Counted from the first letter of the stretch, positions 28,623-39,091 are shown. The stretch: DNA of 64,000 nt from Hylemonella sp. (GCF_027532185.1 NZ_JAPZSV010000001.1:124001-188000); one strand, 5' to 3'. The notes: a model not told the origin generated them from the sequence alone. Program-made: numbers and translations.

Positions 28623-29422
28623 GGCTCAACATCGTCCCAGCTAGCACCGGTTTTGCCTGGTTCCGTGCCGGGCTGCGCACCTTTTGGCAGCAGCCGCTGG
28701 CGCTGGCCGGCCTGTTCTTCATGTTCATTGCGCTGATCTCGGTGGTCAGTCTCGTGCCCGTGCTGGGCAGCGTGGTCTCGCTGGCCCTGCTGCCCGCCGC
28801 CACCCTGGGCCTGATGGCAGCCACGCGCGAGGCCACGCAGGGACGCTTTCCCATGCCCTCCATCCTGGTCAGTGCCTTTCGCGCGGGCCAGCAGCGCGCC
28901 CGCGCCATGGCGGTGCTGGGCGCGGCCTACGCCGCGTGCTTCCTGCTCGTGATGGGCGTCTCCGCCCTGGCGGACGGTGGCCAATTCGCGCGCCTTTACC
29001 TCGTCGGCGGTCAGCTCACGCCCGAACTGGTGCAGTCCGCCGACTTCCAGAACGCCATGTGGCTGGCCATGGCGCTCTACCTGCCGCTGGCCATGCTGTT
29101 CTGGCACGCACCCGCCCTGGTGCACTGGCACGGCGTGACGCCGCTCAAAGGCCTGTTCTTCAGCGCCGTGGCCTGCATGCGCAACTTCGGTGCGCTGGCC
29201 GTCTATGTGCTGTCCTGGGCCGGGCTCTTCTTCGGCGTGGGTCTCTTCGTCATGATCCTCACGGTCACCCTGGGCGCGCCGGGGCTCATCAACACGCTGA
29301 TGTTCCCCGCCGCAATGCTGATGGCCGCCATGTTCTTCAGCTCCATCTGGTTCACCTTCCGCGACAGCTTCGTGGACGACGAGCCCGCCGCAGAACCCGC
29401 GCCCGAGCCCGCGCAGGATTGA
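28619..29422 (+). CDS. BPSS1780-family membrane protein
   Basis: A 267-aa polytopic membrane protein with about six helices, starting at ATG 28619 inside the stop of thrB. Typical segments are GFAWFRAGLRTFWQQPLALA, VSLVPVLGSVVSLALLPAAT and the late FGVGLFVMILTVTLGAPGLI. The C-terminus is acidic (FVDDEPAAEPAPEPAQD). The family is common in Burkholderiales and has no known function. Its stop codon is the first part of an FNR-type palindrome. Confidence 0.85.
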   Translation: MRLNIVPASTGFAWFRAGLRTFWQQPLALAGLFFMFIALISVVSLVPVLGSVVSLALLPAATLGLMAATREATQGRFPMPSILVSAFRAGQQRARAMAVLGAAYAACFLLVMGVSALADGGQFARLYLVGGQLTPELVQSADFQNAMWLAMALYLPLAMLFWHAPALVHWHGVTPLKGLFFSAVACMRNFGALAVYVLSWAGLFFGVGLFVMILTVTLGAPGLINTLMFPAAMLMAAMFFSSIWFTFRDSFVDDEPAAEPAPEPAQD

Positions 29423-29432
29423 TCTGCATCAA
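29419..29432. promoter_or_regulatory. FNR/Anr-type binding site upstream of yhiI-rbbA-yhhJ
   Basis: TTGATCTGCATCAA is a perfect match to the FNR consensus TTGAT-N4-ATCAA. It overlaps the stop of the preceding gene and lies 112 bp before the yhiI ATG. TAGGAT at 29484-29489 could be the -10; that would put the palindrome centre near -70.5, close to a class I activator position. This suggests induction under low oxygen or by a CRP/FNR relative. Confidence 0.7.
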
Positions 29433-29483
29433 GGAAGGAGGTGTTCCTTCCACGCGGCCTGCCGTGCGAGGCCGCCGCTGCGC

Positions 29484-29489
29484 TAGGAT
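29484..29489 (+). promoter_or_regulatory. Candidate -10 element of the yhiI-rbbA-yhhJ operon
   Basis: TAGGAT lies about 55 bp before the yhiI start. No consensus -35 is present, which is expected for an activator-dependent promoter. Identified only by eye and by its spacing from the FNR-type box. Confidence 0.35.
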
Positions 29490-29544
29490 GAATTCCGCCG
29501 GCACCGCGCCCTGAGTTCGTGGCCTCCGGTACGGGAGAGCACGC

Positions 29545-30615
29545 ATGACATTCCAGTGGAAACACGCCGCGGCGGCGGGCGCCGCCGCCGCGCTGGCCGC
29601 CGCCATCCTCATGACCTGGGCCCCCTGGGCCGAGGAAGCCGTGGGTGAGGGCTTCGTCAGCGGCAACGGCCGCATCGAAGCCACCGAGATCTCCATCGCC
29701 ACCAAGACCGGCGGACGCGTCGCCGAGATCCGCGTCAACGAGGGCGATTTCGTGCAGGCCGGCCAGGTGCTGGTGCGCATGGAGCTCGACAGCCTGCGCG
29801 CCCAGCGCGAAGAAGCCGTGGCCCGCCTGCAGCAAGCCCAGGAAGCCGTCGCCCAGGCGCGTGCCGCTGTGGCCCAGCGCGAGAGCGACCGCCAGTCGGC
29901 TCTGGCTGTGGTGGCCCAGCGTGAAAGCGAACTCGATGCCGCGCAGCGTCGCCTGCCGCGCTCGGAAAAGCTGGCCCAGGACGGCTTCTATTCCAGCCAG
30001 GTGCTTGACGACGACCGCGCCCGCGTGCGCACGCTCGAAGCCGCGCTCAAGGCGGCGCATTCCCAAGCCGAAGCCGCCAGCACGGCCATTGCCGCGGCTC
30101 GCACCCAGGTCGGCGGTGCGCAGGCCAATGTGCGCGCGCTCGAAGCCACGCTGCAGCGCCTGGACGTGGAGCTGACCGAGGGCGAGCTCAAGGCCCCGCG
30201 CGACGGCCGTGTGCAGTTCCGCGTGGCCCAGCCCGGTGAGGTCATTGGTGCCGGCGCGCGCGTGCTCAATCTGCTCGATCTTTCCGATGTCTACATGACC
30301 TTCTTCCTGCCCGAGACCGTGGCCGGGCGCGTGGCCATCGGCAGCGAGGTGCGCCTGGTGCTCGACGCCGCACCTGACCGTGTGGTGCCCGCGAAGATCA
30401 GCTTCGTGGCCAGCAGCGCGCAGTTCACGCCCAAGACCGTGGAAACCGAGAGTGAACGCCAGAAGCTCATGTTCCGCGTGCGCGCGCAGATCCCCCGCGA
30501 GCTGCTGCTCAAGTACCAGGCCCAGGTCAAGACCGGGTTGCCCGGTGTGGCCTGGGTGCGGCTCGATCCGCAGGCGCCCTGGCCGAGCCAACTCGACCGC
30601 CAGCTGGTGCAGTGA
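29545..30615 (+). CDS. yhiI: HlyD-family membrane fusion protein (YhiI type)
   Basis: A 356-aa periplasmic adaptor anchored by one N-terminal helix ([20 protein letters not shown], ~10-29). It has the two lipoyl half-motifs ([20 protein letters not shown] ... [16 protein letters not shown]) around a long alpha-hairpin (~85-205) rich in Ala, Gln, Arg and Glu, and a beta-barrel after it. GGGAGAG precedes ATG 29545. It is followed with 4-base overlap by rbbA and then yhhJ, the same gene order as yhiI-rbbA-yhhJ in E. coli. The transported substrate is unknown. Confidence 0.93.
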   Translation: MTFQWKHAAAAGAAAALAAAILMTWAPWAEEAVGEGFVSGNGRIEATEISIATKTGGRVAEIRVNEGDFVQAGQVLVRMELDSLRAQREEAVARLQQAQEAVAQARAAVAQRESDRQSALAVVAQRESELDAAQRRLPRSEKLAQDGFYSSQVLDDDRARVRTLEAALKAAHSQAEAASTAIAAARTQVGGAQANVRALEATLQRLDVELTEGELKAPRDGRVQFRVAQPGEVIGAGARVLNLLDLSDVYMTFFLPETVAGRVAIGSEVRLVLDAAPDRVVPAKISFVASSAQFTPKTVETESERQKLMFRVRAQIPRELLLKYQAQVKTGLPGVAWVRLDPQAPWPSQLDRQLVQ

Positions 30616-33368
30616 GTCTCGCCATGGCCGCCCCGGACAGCCCCCCGGTGGTCCGCCTGCAGGACGTGGCCCTGCGCTACCGCAAGGCCACGGCGCTGGA
30701 CGGCGTCACGCTCGACATCCCGGCCGGCCGCATGGTGGGTCTGATCGGCCCCGACGGCGTAGGCAAGTCCAGCCTGCTGGCGCTGATGGCCGGTGCGCGC
30801 CGCCTCCAGCAGGGCCACGTGGAGACGCTGGGCGGCGACATGGCCCGGGCGCGCCACCGCCGCCGCATCTGCCCGCGCATCGCCTACATGCCCCAGGGCC
30901 TGGGCAAAAACCTCTACGCCACGCTCTCGGTCGAAGAGAACCTGCAGTTCTTCGCCCGCCTCTTCGGCCACACGGCCCACGAGCGTCGCCGTCGCATCGA
31001 CGCGCTCACGCGCAGCACCGGCCTCTACCCTTTCCTGGACCGGCCGGTCGGCAAGCTCTCGGGCGGCATGAAACAGAAGCTGGGCCTGTGCTGCGCACTG
31101 ATCCACGACCCGGACCTGCTCATCCTCGACGAGCCCACCACGGGCGTGGACCCGCTGGCGCGCGCGCAGTTCTGGGCCCTGATCGGGCAGATCCGTGCCC
31201 AGCGCCCGGGCATGAGCGTGATCGTCGCCACGGCCTATATGGAAGAGGCGCAACACTTTGACTGGCTCGTTGCTCTGAACGCCGGCCGCGTGCTGGCCAC
31301 GGGCACACCGGCCGAGCTGCTGGCACAGACCGGGCGCGACACGCTGGAGGCCGCCTTCATCGCCCTGCTGCCCGACGACCTGCGCAGGCTGCATCGCCCG
31401 GTGCAGATCCAGCCGCTGGCCGATGGGGCAGGGGCCGAGATCGCCATCGAGGCGCGCGAACTCACCATGCGCTTCGGCGACTTCACGGCCGTGGACCGCG
31501 TGAGCTTTCGCATCCGCCGTGGCGAGATCTTCGGCTTCCTCGGCTCCAACGGCTGCGGCAAGTCCACCACCATGAAGATGCTCACGGGCCTGCTGCCCGC
31601 CAGCGCCGGCCAGGCCTGGCTCTTTGGCCAGGCCGTGGACCCGCACGACCTGGCCACGCGCCGGCGTGTGGGCTATATGTCGCAGTCCTTCTCGCTCTAC
31701 GGCGAACTCACCGTGCGGCAGAACCTGGTGCTGCACGCGCGTCTCTTCGAAGTGCCCGCCGCCGAGATCCCCGCGCGTGTGGACGAGATGGTGGAGCGCT
31801 TCGGCCTGCACAGCGCGCTGGACGTGCTACCCGAGCACCTGCCCCTGGGCCTGCGCCAGCGCCTCTCGCTGGCCGTGGCCATGGTGCACAAGCCCGAGCT
31901 GCTGATCCTGGACGAACCCACCTCGGGCGTAGACCCGATCGCGCGCGACAACTTCTGGCAGCTGATGATCGAGCTGGCCCGGCGCGATGGGGTCACGCTC
32001 TTCATCTCCACCCACTTCATGAACGAGGCCGAGCGCTGCGACCGCATCTCGCTCATGCACGCCGGCCGCGTGCTGGCCAGCGACACGCCGCGGCAGCTGG
32101 TGGCGCAGCGCGGCACACGCGACCTGCACGAGGCCTTCATCGCCTATCTGCGCGAAGCCACGCAGGGCGAGGCCGCCATGAGCGCCCCGCCGGTGGAGCC
32201 TGCCGCGCCCGTGCCGCAGCGCCCGGGCTGGCGCGAGCGCCTGCGCCGCAGCCTCACGCGCCTGCACAGCTATTCGTGGCGTGAAACACTGGAGCTGCGG
32301 CGTGACCCGGTGCGCGGCGCCATGGCCCTGCTCGGGTCATTGCTGCTCATGGCCGTGATCGGCTACGGCATCAGCATGGACGTCAACGACCTGCGCTATG
32401 CCGTGCTGGACCGCGACCAGACCCAGCTCAGCCGCGCCTATGCCGACAACCTGGCCGGCTCGCCGTATTTCATCGAACGCCCGCCACTGACCGACGACGA
32501 CACCATGGACCGCCGCCTGCGCAGCGGCGACATCTCGCTGGCCATCGAGGTCCCGCCGGGTTTCGCGCGTGACCTGGAGCGCGGCCAGAGCGTGCAGATC
32601 GGTGCCTGGATCGACGGCGCCATGCCTCAGCGCGCCGAGACCGTGCTGGGCTACGTGCAAGGCCTGCACCAGCAGTGGCTGGTGGAACAGATCCACGCCC
32701 GCACCGGCGTGGCGCCCGCGAGCCTGGTGGACGTGGAGGCGCGCTACCGCTACAACCCGGACGTCAAGAGCCTGCCGGCCATGGTGCCGGCCGTCATCCC
32801 CCTGCTGCTGCTCATGCTGCCCGCCATGCTGACCGCGCTGGCCGTGGTGCGCGAAAAGGAGCTGGGCTCCATCGTCAACCTCTACGTCACACCCGTCACG
32901 CGCACCGAGTTCCTGCTGGGCAAGCAGCTGCCCTATCTGGCCCTGGCCATGCTCAACCACGGGCTCATGTGTCTGGCGGCGGTCACCCTCTTCGGCGTGC
33001 CCATGACGGGCAGCTTCGCCGCGCTGACCCTGGCCACCCTGCTCTACTGCCTGTGCTCCACCGGCATGGGCCTGTTGGCCTCCACCGTCACGCGCAGCCA
33101 GATCGCCGCCATCTTTTTCACCATGCTGGGCACCATGCTGCCGGCCGTGCAATACGCCGGGCTGATCAACCCCGTGAGCGCGCTCGAAGGCGCGGGCCGC
33201 TGGATCGGCGAAGCCTACCCCGCCAGCCATATGCTCATCATCAGCCGCGGCGTCTTCAACAAGGCCCTGGGCTTTGCCGAGTTGCAGGCCCATTTCTGGC
33301 CTCTGCTGCTGGCCGTGCCCGTGATCCTGGGCCTGTCCATCGCGCTCTTGAGAAAGCAGGAAAAATGA
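30612..33368 (+). CDS. rbbA: RbbA-type ribosome-associated ATPase / fused ABC transporter
   Basis: A 918-aa protein with two ABC ATPase domains and a C-terminal ABC-2 membrane domain. ABC1 (~15-245) has Walker [10 protein letters not shown] (46-54), signature LSGGMKQK and [16 protein letters not shown]2 (~275-510) has GSNGCGKST, a degenerate signature LPLGLRQR and [13 protein letters not shown]. Membrane helices lie at ~571-588 and ~730-912, separated by a large external loop. Recalled E. coli RbbA shares long stretches, such as [11 protein letters not shown] and FFARLFGH. RbbA in E. coli binds ribosomes and affects E-site tRNA release. It is translationally coupled to yhiI and yhhJ. Confidence 0.95.
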   Translation: MSLAMAAPDSPPVVRLQDVALRYRKATALDGVTLDIPAGRMVGLIGPDGVGKSSLLALMAGARRLQQGHVETLGGDMARARHRRRICPRIAYMPQGLGKNLYATLSVEENLQFFARLFGHTAHERRRRIDALTRSTGLYPFLDRPVGKLSGGMKQKLGLCCALIHDPDLLILDEPTTGVDPLARAQFWALIGQIRAQRPGMSVIVATAYMEEAQHFDWLVALNAGRVLATGTPAELLAQTGRDTLEAAFIALLPDDLRRLHRPVQIQPLADGAGAEIAIEARELTMRFGDFTAVDRVSFRIRRGEIFGFLGSNGCGKSTTMKMLTGLLPASAGQAWLFGQAVDPHDLATRRRVGYMSQSFSLYGELTVRQNLVLHARLFEVPAAEIPARVDEMVERFGLHSALDVLPEHLPLGLRQRLSLAVAMVHKPELLILDEPTSGVDPIARDNFWQLMIELARRDGVTLFISTHFMNEAERCDRISLMHAGRVLASDTPRQLVAQRGTRDLHEAFIAYLREATQGEAAMSAPPVEPAAPVPQRPGWRERLRRSLTRLHSYSWRETLELRRDPVRGAMALLGSLLLMAVIGYGISMDVNDLRYAVLDRDQTQLSRAYADNLAGSPYFIERPPLTDDDTMDRRLRSGDISLAIEVPPGFARDLERGQSVQIGAWIDGAMPQRAETVLGYVQGLHQQWLVEQIHARTGVAPASLVDVEARYRYNPDVKSLPAMVPAVIPLLLLMLPAMLTALAVVREKELGSIVNLYVTPVTRTEFLLGKQLPYLALAMLNHGLMCLAAVTLFGVPMTGSFAALTLATLLYCLCSTGMGLLASTVTRSQIAAIFFTMLGTMLPAVQYAGLINPVSALEGAGRWIGEAYPASHMLIISRGVFNKALGFAELQAHFWPLLLAVPVILGLSIALLRKQEK

Positions 33369-34501
33369 AAACGGTCCTGCGCCACCTCGCCCACATCTAC
33401 CGCCTCGGGGTCAAGGAACTCTGGAGCCTGTGGCGCGACCCGATGATGCTCTTCCTCATCGTGCACGCCTTCACCTTTGCGATCTACACCGCGGGCACGG
33501 TGGCACCGGAAACGCTGCACCGCACGGCCATCGCCATCGTGGACGAGGACGACTCCGCCCTCTCGCAGCGCATCCGCTCGGCCTTCTACCCGCCGCAATT
33601 CACGCCGCCGCAGCGCATCACCCTGGACCAGGTGGACCCGGGCCTGGACGAGGGCCGCTACACCTTCGTGCTGGTGATCCCACCCAACTTCCAGCGCGAC
33701 GTGCTGGCCGGCCAGGCCCCGGCCGTGCAGCTCAACATCGACGCCACGCGCATGGGCCAGGCCTTCAGCGGCAACGGCGCCATCCAGCAGATCGTGCTGG
33801 GTGAGGTGGCCGAGTTCGTGCAGCGCTATCGCGGCGCGACGCCCTCCCCGGTGGAGCTGGTGCCGCGCATGCGCTTCAACCCCGCGCTGGACCCGAGCTG
33901 GTTCGGCTCGCTGATGGAAGTGGTCAACAACATCACCATGCTGTCCATCATCCTCACCGGCGCGGCCCTGATCCGCGAGCGCGAGCACGGCACCGTGGAG
34001 CACCTGCTGGTCATGCCCGTAACGCCAGCTGAGATCATGCTGGCCAAGGTCTGGTCCATGGCGCTGGTCGTGCTGCTGGCCTGCAGCGTCTCGCTGGGCC
34101 TGGTGGTGCACCGCTGGCTGGGCGTGCCCATCGGCGGCTCGGTACCGCTCTTCCTCTTCGGCACGGCCCTGCACCTCTTTGCCACCACCTCCATGGGTAT
34201 CTTCCTGGCCACCATCGCGCGCAGCATGCCGCAGTTCGCCCTGCTCATGATGCTGACCATGATGCCGCTGGAGATGCTCTCGGGCGGCATGACCCCGCGC
34301 GAAAGCATGCCCGACTGGGTGCGCTGGCTCATGTCACTCTCGCCCACCACGCACTACACCGAACTCAGCCAGGCCATCCTGTTCCGGGGCGCCGGGCTGG
34401 AGGTGGTCTGGGGCGCCTTGCTGGCCCTGCTGCTGATCGGCGGCGTGCTCTTCAGCCTGTCCCTCGCGCGCTTTCGCAAGACCATCGCCCAGATGGCCTG
34501 A
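33365..34501 (+). CDS. yhhJ: ABC-2 type permease (YhhJ type)
   Basis: A 378-aa membrane protein starting at ATG 33365 within the stop of rbbA. It has one helix near the start ([18 protein letters not shown]), a ~150-residue external domain ([20 protein letters not shown]...) and five helices at the end. NPSW-type and [20 protein letters not shown] motifs identify the ABC-2 permease family. With rbbA it would form the membrane part of the transporter. A longer open frame upstream in this frame is rbbA out of phase. Confidence 0.93.
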   Translation: MKTVLRHLAHIYRLGVKELWSLWRDPMMLFLIVHAFTFAIYTAGTVAPETLHRTAIAIVDEDDSALSQRIRSAFYPPQFTPPQRITLDQVDPGLDEGRYTFVLVIPPNFQRDVLAGQAPAVQLNIDATRMGQAFSGNGAIQQIVLGEVAEFVQRYRGATPSPVELVPRMRFNPALDPSWFGSLMEVVNNITMLSIILTGAALIREREHGTVEHLLVMPVTPAEIMLAKVWSMALVVLLACSVSLGLVVHRWLGVPIGGSVPLFLFGTALHLFATTSMGIFLATIARSMPQFALLMMLTMMPLEMLSGGMTPRESMPDWVRWLMSLSPTTHYTELSQAILFRGAGLEVVWGALLALLLIGGVLFSLSLARFRKTIAQMA

Positions 34502-34587
34502 ATCCGTCGACGCACGCTCGTGCCAGAATGACGGCCGGCTTGAGCGACACGCCTCAGGCACCAACCACACACGACGAGGAAGCCGAG

Positions 34588-35301
34588 ATGGGCGCGCAAT
34601 GGAAAGCAAAGGGCAAGGCGCAGGTCGCCGACGCCAAGGGCAAGCTGTTTGGCAAGCTGGCCAAGGAAATCATGGTCGCCGCGCGCGGCGGCGCCGACCC
34701 GGCCCTCAACTCGCGCCTGCGCCTGGCCGTGGAACAGGCCCGCAAAGCTTCCATGCCCAAGGACACGCTGGAACGCGCCATCAAGAAGGGCGCAGGTCTC
34801 ACGGGTGAGGCCGTGAACTTCGAACACGTGATGTACGAAGGCTTCGCCCCGCACCGCGTGCCCGTGATGGTGGAATGCCTGACCGACAACCTCAACCGCA
34901 CCGCGCCCGAGATGCGCGTGCTCTTCCGCAAGGGCCAGCTCGGCACCTCGGGCTCGGTGGCCTGGGACTTCGACCACCTAGGCCTGATCGAGGCCGAGGC
35001 GGCCAAGCCGGACGCCGACGTCGAAGTGGCCGCCATCGAAGCCGGCGCGCAGGACTTCGAAGCCGCCGGTGAAGACGGCGTGGCACTTTTTGTCACCGAC
35101 CCTGCCGACCTGGACCTCGTGAGCCGCGCCCTGCCGGCCCAGGGCTTTACCGTGCTGTCCGCCAAGCTGGGCTACAAGCCCAAGAACCCGGTGGACCCGG
35201 GCAGCCTGAGCGCCGAGCAGCTGGAGGAGGTGGAGGCGTTTCTGGCGGCGATTGATGCGCACGATGACGTGCAGCATATGTACGTCGGGCTAGGGAGCTG
35301 A
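34588..35301 (+). CDS. YebC/PmpR-family protein
   Basis: A 237-aa protein from ATG 34588 ([20 protein letters not shown]). Signature segments are [40 protein letters not shown] and [21 protein letters not shown]. YebC-type proteins have been described as transcription regulators and, more recently, as factors that relieve ribosome stalling at proline stretches. Single gene, 86 bp after yhhJ. Confidence 0.95.
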   Translation: MGAQWKAKGKAQVADAKGKLFGKLAKEIMVAARGGADPALNSRLRLAVEQARKASMPKDTLERAIKKGAGLTGEAVNFEHVMYEGFAPHRVPVMVECLTDNLNRTAPEMRVLFRKGQLGTSGSVAWDFDHLGLIEAEAAKPDADVEVAAIEAGAQDFEAAGEDGVALFVTDPADLDLVSRALPAQGFTVLSAKLGYKPKNPVDPGSLSAEQLEEVEAFLAAIDAHDDVQHMYVGLGS

Positions 35302-35323
35302 TTCATCGGCTAACAGGCAGTGC

Positions 35324-36139
35324 ATGATGTTCCGCAGCCTTCGCACAATCGTCACCACGTGGCCATTTCTTCTCAGCCTCTTGGTGCTGCTCGTCAACGA
35401 TGCTTGGCTGAAGCACGCATACCCCGGGCTCCTGACGGGAAAGCTTTCAGACTTCGCTGGCATTGCGGTTGTCAGTCTGCTGCTGGCTACTCATCCTCAC
35501 CGCCAGCGTCTTATCTATGGCTTCATCATCCTCGCATTTTCGTGGTGGAAAAGCCCTCTTTCTCAGCCGGTCATTGACGTCGTCAATACGCTACTTCCTG
35601 CTCCGATTGGACGGACAGTCGACTATACCGACCTGCTTGCTTTTCTTGTCATGCCTGCATGCGCCCTAGTGACTGCACAACCTCTGGCCTTTGCATTGCC
35701 GAGCCATACGCTTCGTCGCTTGCTGTTGGCTCCTATTGTTGCGTTCACAGTCCTTGGCCTCATGGCGACGTCGGTCATCCCGACTCGCCAAGACTATCAA
35801 GTACGCGGGACTGATCGCGCACCCGATCTTGATCGCGAGGCAATCGCGAAGACCATTTCTCTGATCGCTACACAGCATGGCCTCAAATGCGAAGACTCCA
35901 CCAGTCAGGTGAATTGCGGCAGCTTCAGAGGTAACGGCATGTCTCTGCGGTACATCTTCACGGGAGCCAAGAGCCTCTCCTTCCAGGTCCTAGCGTTTCC
36001 GGGAGGTCTCTTCTTCGGCGCCAGCGGTCAGGAAAAGGCAGATCGTCTGCGCAACGACCTCAAATCGCATCTGGCGTCTTCGTACGAGAATCTCGAGTAC
36101 GTTGAACAGCTTGACCCCAAACCCTACGGCACACGGTAA
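35324..36139 (+). CDS. Hypothetical membrane protein with lower-GC composition
   Basis: A 271-aa protein from ATG 35324 (an ATG directly after it is also possible). The first ~145 residues hold about five membrane helices; the segment YPGLLTGKLSDFAGIAVVSL resembles, from memory, a conserved start seen in several unrelated hypothetical proteins. The C-terminal ~115 residues are soluble, with two cysteines (LKCEDSTSQVNCGS). The DNA is visibly less GC-rich and uses more A/T-ending codons than all neighbours, which suggests recent acquisition. Function unknown. Confidence 0.75.
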   Translation: MMFRSLRTIVTTWPFLLSLLVLLVNDAWLKHAYPGLLTGKLSDFAGIAVVSLLLATHPHRQRLIYGFIILAFSWWKSPLSQPVIDVVNTLLPAPIGRTVDYTDLLAFLVMPACALVTAQPLAFALPSHTLRRLLLAPIVAFTVLGLMATSVIPTRQDYQVRGTDRAPDLDREAIAKTISLIATQHGLKCEDSTSQVNCGSFRGNGMSLRYIFTGAKSLSFQVLAFPGGLFFGASGQEKADRLRNDLKSHLASSYENLEYVEQLDPKPYGTR

Positions 36140-36214
36140 CGCCTGACCCTTTCGTTGGCAAGAAGACCCACCGCTTGCCCAGGGGCGGTCCGCAATGGAT
36201 GGGTAGTAATGCCT

Positions 36215-38626
36215 CTACGTCACGGGCGTCAACTTCGCCACCGACAAGGCCAGCCACTTGGTGCCGTGGCGCGGGAAGCTGATCTGCGCGCGCGCATCAT
36301 CCCCCGAGCCTTCAAGGGTGAGCACCTTGCCCTCACCGAACTTGTTGTGGAAGACCTGCATGCCCACCTTGAGGCCGGTGGCGGCTTCCTGCGCCTGCTG
36401 GACGACCTTGGTGCTCGAAGCACTGGTGGCGCCAGTATCGCGCCCATAACCACCCGAATAGCCGCCTGAGTAGCCGCTGGTGGCACCGCCCTGCCAGCCC
36501 TGGCCCCAGCTTTCGCGCTGTCGGTTGTAGCCCGCAGCCGGCGGCGCAAAGCCGCTGCCGAAGCCCTGGTTCTTGGGCGTGATCCACTTGAGTGTCTCCT
36601 CCGGGAGTTCGTCGAAGAAGCGGCTGCGGATGTGGTAACGCGTCTGGCCGTGCAGCATGCGCGTCTGCGAGTGGCTCAGGTAGAGGCGCTGACGCGCGCG
36701 CGTGATGGCCACGTACATGAGGCGGCGCTCTTCCTCCAGCCCATCGAAGTCGTTCATGGAGTTCTCGTGCGGGAAGAGCCCTTCTTCCAGGCCCGTGATG
36801 AAGACCACGTCGAACTCCAGGCCCTTGCTGGCGTGCACGGTCATCAGTTGCACGGCCTCCTGGCCTTCCTGCGCCTGGTTGTCGCCGGCTTCGAGAGCGG
36901 CGTGGGTGAGGAAAGCCGCCAGGGGTGACATGACCTCGCCGCTCTCCTCGTCCGGCACGGCGTTGACTGCCGCCTCGGTGGCCTCGGCCTCGCGGCCGAA
37001 GCCTTCGATGCTCACGAAGCTTTCGGCCGCGGTCACCAGTTCTTCGAGGTTCTCGATGCGGTCGGCGCCCTCGCGCTCGGTCTGGTAGTGCTCGATCAGG
37101 CCGCTGTGCTGCAGCACGAGCTCGATGATCTCGCGCAGCGTCAGGCCCTGGGTCTGCTCGCGCAGCACGTCGATCTTGGCGACGAAGGCGCCGAGGTTGG
37201 CGCCGGCCTTGCCACTCATGGCACCCACAGCATCGTGCAGCGAGCTGTTGGCGGCGCGCGCCGCATCCTGCAGCTGCTCGATGGAACGCGCGCCGATGCC
37301 GCGCGGCGGGAAGTTCACCACGCGCAGGAAGCTGGTGTCGTCTTTCGGGTTCTCCAGCAGGCGCAGATAGGCCAGCGCGTGCTTGATCTCGGCGCGCTCA
37401 AAAAACCTCAGGCCGCCGTAGACACGGTAGGGAATGCTGGCATTGAACAGCGCGGTTTCGATCACCCGGCTCTGCGCATTGCTGCGGTAGAGCACGGCGA
37501 TCTCCTTCTGGCTCGTGCCCTCGCGGATGAGCTGCTTCATCTCGTCGATCATCCACTGCGCCTCGGCGAAATCGCTCACGGCTTCGTAGACACGCACGGG
37601 CTCACCCGCACCCTGGTCGGTGCGCAGGTTCTTGCCCAGGCGGTGCTTGTTGTGGCTGATGAGCGCGTTGGCCGTGTCCAGGATGTTGCTGTGGCTGCGG
37701 TAGTTCTGCTCCAGCTTGATCTGGTGCTGCACCTGGAACTCACGCACAAAGTCGGCCATATTGCCCACGCGCGCGCCGCGGAAGGCGTAGATGCTCTGGT
37801 CGTCGTCGCCCACGGCAAACACCGCGCCCATGGGGCCGTCGGTGCGCGGGCGGCCCTCGGCATCGCAGCCGGCCAGCAGCTTGATCCACGCGTATTGCAG
37901 CTTGTTGGTGTCCTGGAACTCGTCGATCAGGATGTGGCGGAAGCGCCGCTGGTAGTGCTCACGCACGGGGTCGTTGTCGCGTAGCAGCTCGTAGCTGCGC
38001 AGCAGCAGCTCACCGAAGTCCACCACGCCCTCGCGCATGCACTGGTCTTCGTAGAGCTGGTAGATCTCGATCTTCTTGCGGGTGTCGGGATCGCCGGCCG
38101 GGACCATGTTGGGGCGCAAGCCCTCCTCCTTGCAACCGGCGATGAACCAGGCCAACTGCTTCGGCGGAAAGCGCTCTTCGTCCACGTTGAACTGCTTGCA
38201 AAGGCGCTTGATGGCGGACAGCTGGTCCTGCGTGTCCAGGATCTGGAAGGTGGCCGGCAGGTTGACCGTGCGGTGGTGCGCGCGCAGCAGGCGGTTGCAC
38301 AGGCCGTGGAAGGTGCCGATCCACATGCCGCGCACGTTGACGGGCAGCATGGACTGCAGGCGCGTCATCATCTCGCGCGCGGCCTTGTTGGTGAAGGTCA
38401 CGGCCAGCAGGCCGCCGGGCGAGACCTGGCCGGTCTGCAGCAGCCAGGCGATGCGCGTGGTGAGCACCCGTGTCTTGCCGGAGCCGGCCCCGGCCAGGAT
38501 GAGCGCGGGCTCGGGCGGCAGGGCCACGGCGGCGCGCTGCTCGGCGTTCAGGCTGGCCAGCAGCGGGGAATCAGAGGGCGCGGGAAAGAGGGAGGAAGAG
38601 CCGGTGGGCGGCAGCAGTGCGGACAT
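36215..38626 (-). CDS. uvrD: DNA helicase II (UvrD)
   Basis: An 803-aa superfamily 1A helicase for nucleotide-excision and mismatch repair. Q-motif LNAEQRAAVALP, Walker A AGAGSGKTRVLT, motif II DEFQDTNKLQY, motif III GDDDQSIYAFRGA, motif IV-V VMTVHASKGLEFDVVFI region and VAITRARQRLYLSH are all present in order. The C-terminal tail ends in a small beta domain (KFGEGKVLTLEGSGDDARAQ) typical for UvrD. The region just before it is Gly/Tyr-rich (YSGGYSGGYGRD). A -10-like TACAAT sits six bases before the ATG. Confidence 0.97.
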   Translation of the reverse strand: MSALLPPTGSSSLFPAPSDSPLLASLNAEQRAAVALPPEPALILAGAGSGKTRVLTTRIAWLLQTGQVSPGGLLAVTFTNKAAREMMTRLQSMLPVNVRGMWIGTFHGLCNRLLRAHHRTVNLPATFQILDTQDQLSAIKRLCKQFNVDEERFPPKQLAWFIAGCKEEGLRPNMVPAGDPDTRKKIEIYQLYEDQCMREGVVDFGELLLRSYELLRDNDPVREHYQRRFRHILIDEFQDTNKLQYAWIKLLAGCDAEGRPRTDGPMGAVFAVGDDDQSIYAFRGARVGNMADFVREFQVQHQIKLEQNYRSHSNILDTANALISHNKHRLGKNLRTDQGAGEPVRVYEAVSDFAEAQWMIDEMKQLIREGTSQKEIAVLYRSNAQSRVIETALFNASIPYRVYGGLRFFERAEIKHALAYLRLLENPKDDTSFLRVVNFPPRGIGARSIEQLQDAARAANSSLHDAVGAMSGKAGANLGAFVAKIDVLREQTQGLTLREIIELVLQHSGLIEHYQTEREGADRIENLEELVTAAESFVSIEGFGREAEATEAAVNAVPDEESGEVMSPLAAFLTHAALEAGDNQAQEGQEAVQLMTVHASKGLEFDVVFITGLEEGLFPHENSMNDFDGLEEERRLMYVAITRARQRLYLSHSQTRMLHGQTRYHIRSRFFDELPEETLKWITPKNQGFGSGFAPPAAGYNRQRESWGQGWQGGATSGYSGGYSGGYGRDTGATSASSTKVVQQAQEAATGLKVGMQVFHNKFGEGKVLTLEGSGDDARAQISFPRHGTKWLALSVAKLTPVT

Positions 38627-38632
38627 GCCACC

Positions 38633-38638
38633 ATTGTA
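38633..38638 (-). promoter_or_regulatory. -10 element placed for a leaderless uvrD transcript
   Basis: TACAAT on the minus strand, with six bases (GGTGGC) between it and the uvrD ATG at 38626. The spacing is the same as at the DUF2782 gene. GGTGG could also act as a ribosome site if transcription starts further upstream. Confidence 0.35.
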
Positions 38639-38662
38639 GAAAGGCCCGGCACTGGCCCGGGT

Positions 38663-38887
38663 CTAAAGCGGCATGCGGGCCGAGGAATGGCGGAAGCCCG
38701 CCGAGGCGCGGTCGTGCATGTCGGCCAGCTCGGCCAGCAGCTCGGCATGGCGGTTCATGATGTTGAGGAACACCTGATTCGAAGGTTCGGCGCAACGGAA
38801 TTGCGCCAGTTCCAGCAGTCTTTCGCTCAGGCGCCCCATCTCAATATGGATGGCGTGACTGGCCAGCAGGTATTCCTCAGCTTGCAT
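38663..38887 (-). CDS. Small conserved hypothetical protein
   Basis: A 74-aa soluble protein from ATG 38887, with GAGAAG about 5 bases upstream. The sequence is mostly helical (MQAEEYLLASHAIHIEMGRL, then NIMNRHAELLAELADMHDRA) and ends in RMPL. One cysteine. It is not matched to a named family. It runs in the direction of uvrD, 36 bp upstream, with a weak GC-rich hairpin between the two. Confidence 0.65.
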   Translation of the reverse strand: MQAEEYLLASHAIHIEMGRLSERLLELAQFRCAEPSNQVFLNIMNRHAELLAELADMHDRASAGFRHSSARMPL

Positions 38888-39066
38888 GTGCTTCTCGTGT
38901 CGCTCGCTTGTTTTGTTCGACCGACGGCGCCGTGCGCACCGTCTCCCACGGGGCGTGAGTTTAGGTGCGTCGGGGCTGCGCACAGCTGACAGGCACGTGT
39001 AACAGTTCGCTTTGTTGCGCGAGCGCCGCAGAGCAGCGGCTGCGCACGTCACAGCGGTGACACAGA

Positions 39067-39084
39067 GCCCGGGTTAACCCGGGC
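39067..39084. repeat. Perfect 18-bp palindrome after the arylformamidase-like gene
   Basis: GCCCGGGTTAACCCGGGC lies 7 bp beyond the stop at 39092. It can form a 7-bp stem with TTAA loop in the transcript but has no T-run, so it may be a weak or Rho-aided end, or an mRNA 3' stabiliser. Confidence 0.5.
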
Positions 39085-39091
39085 GCGACGC

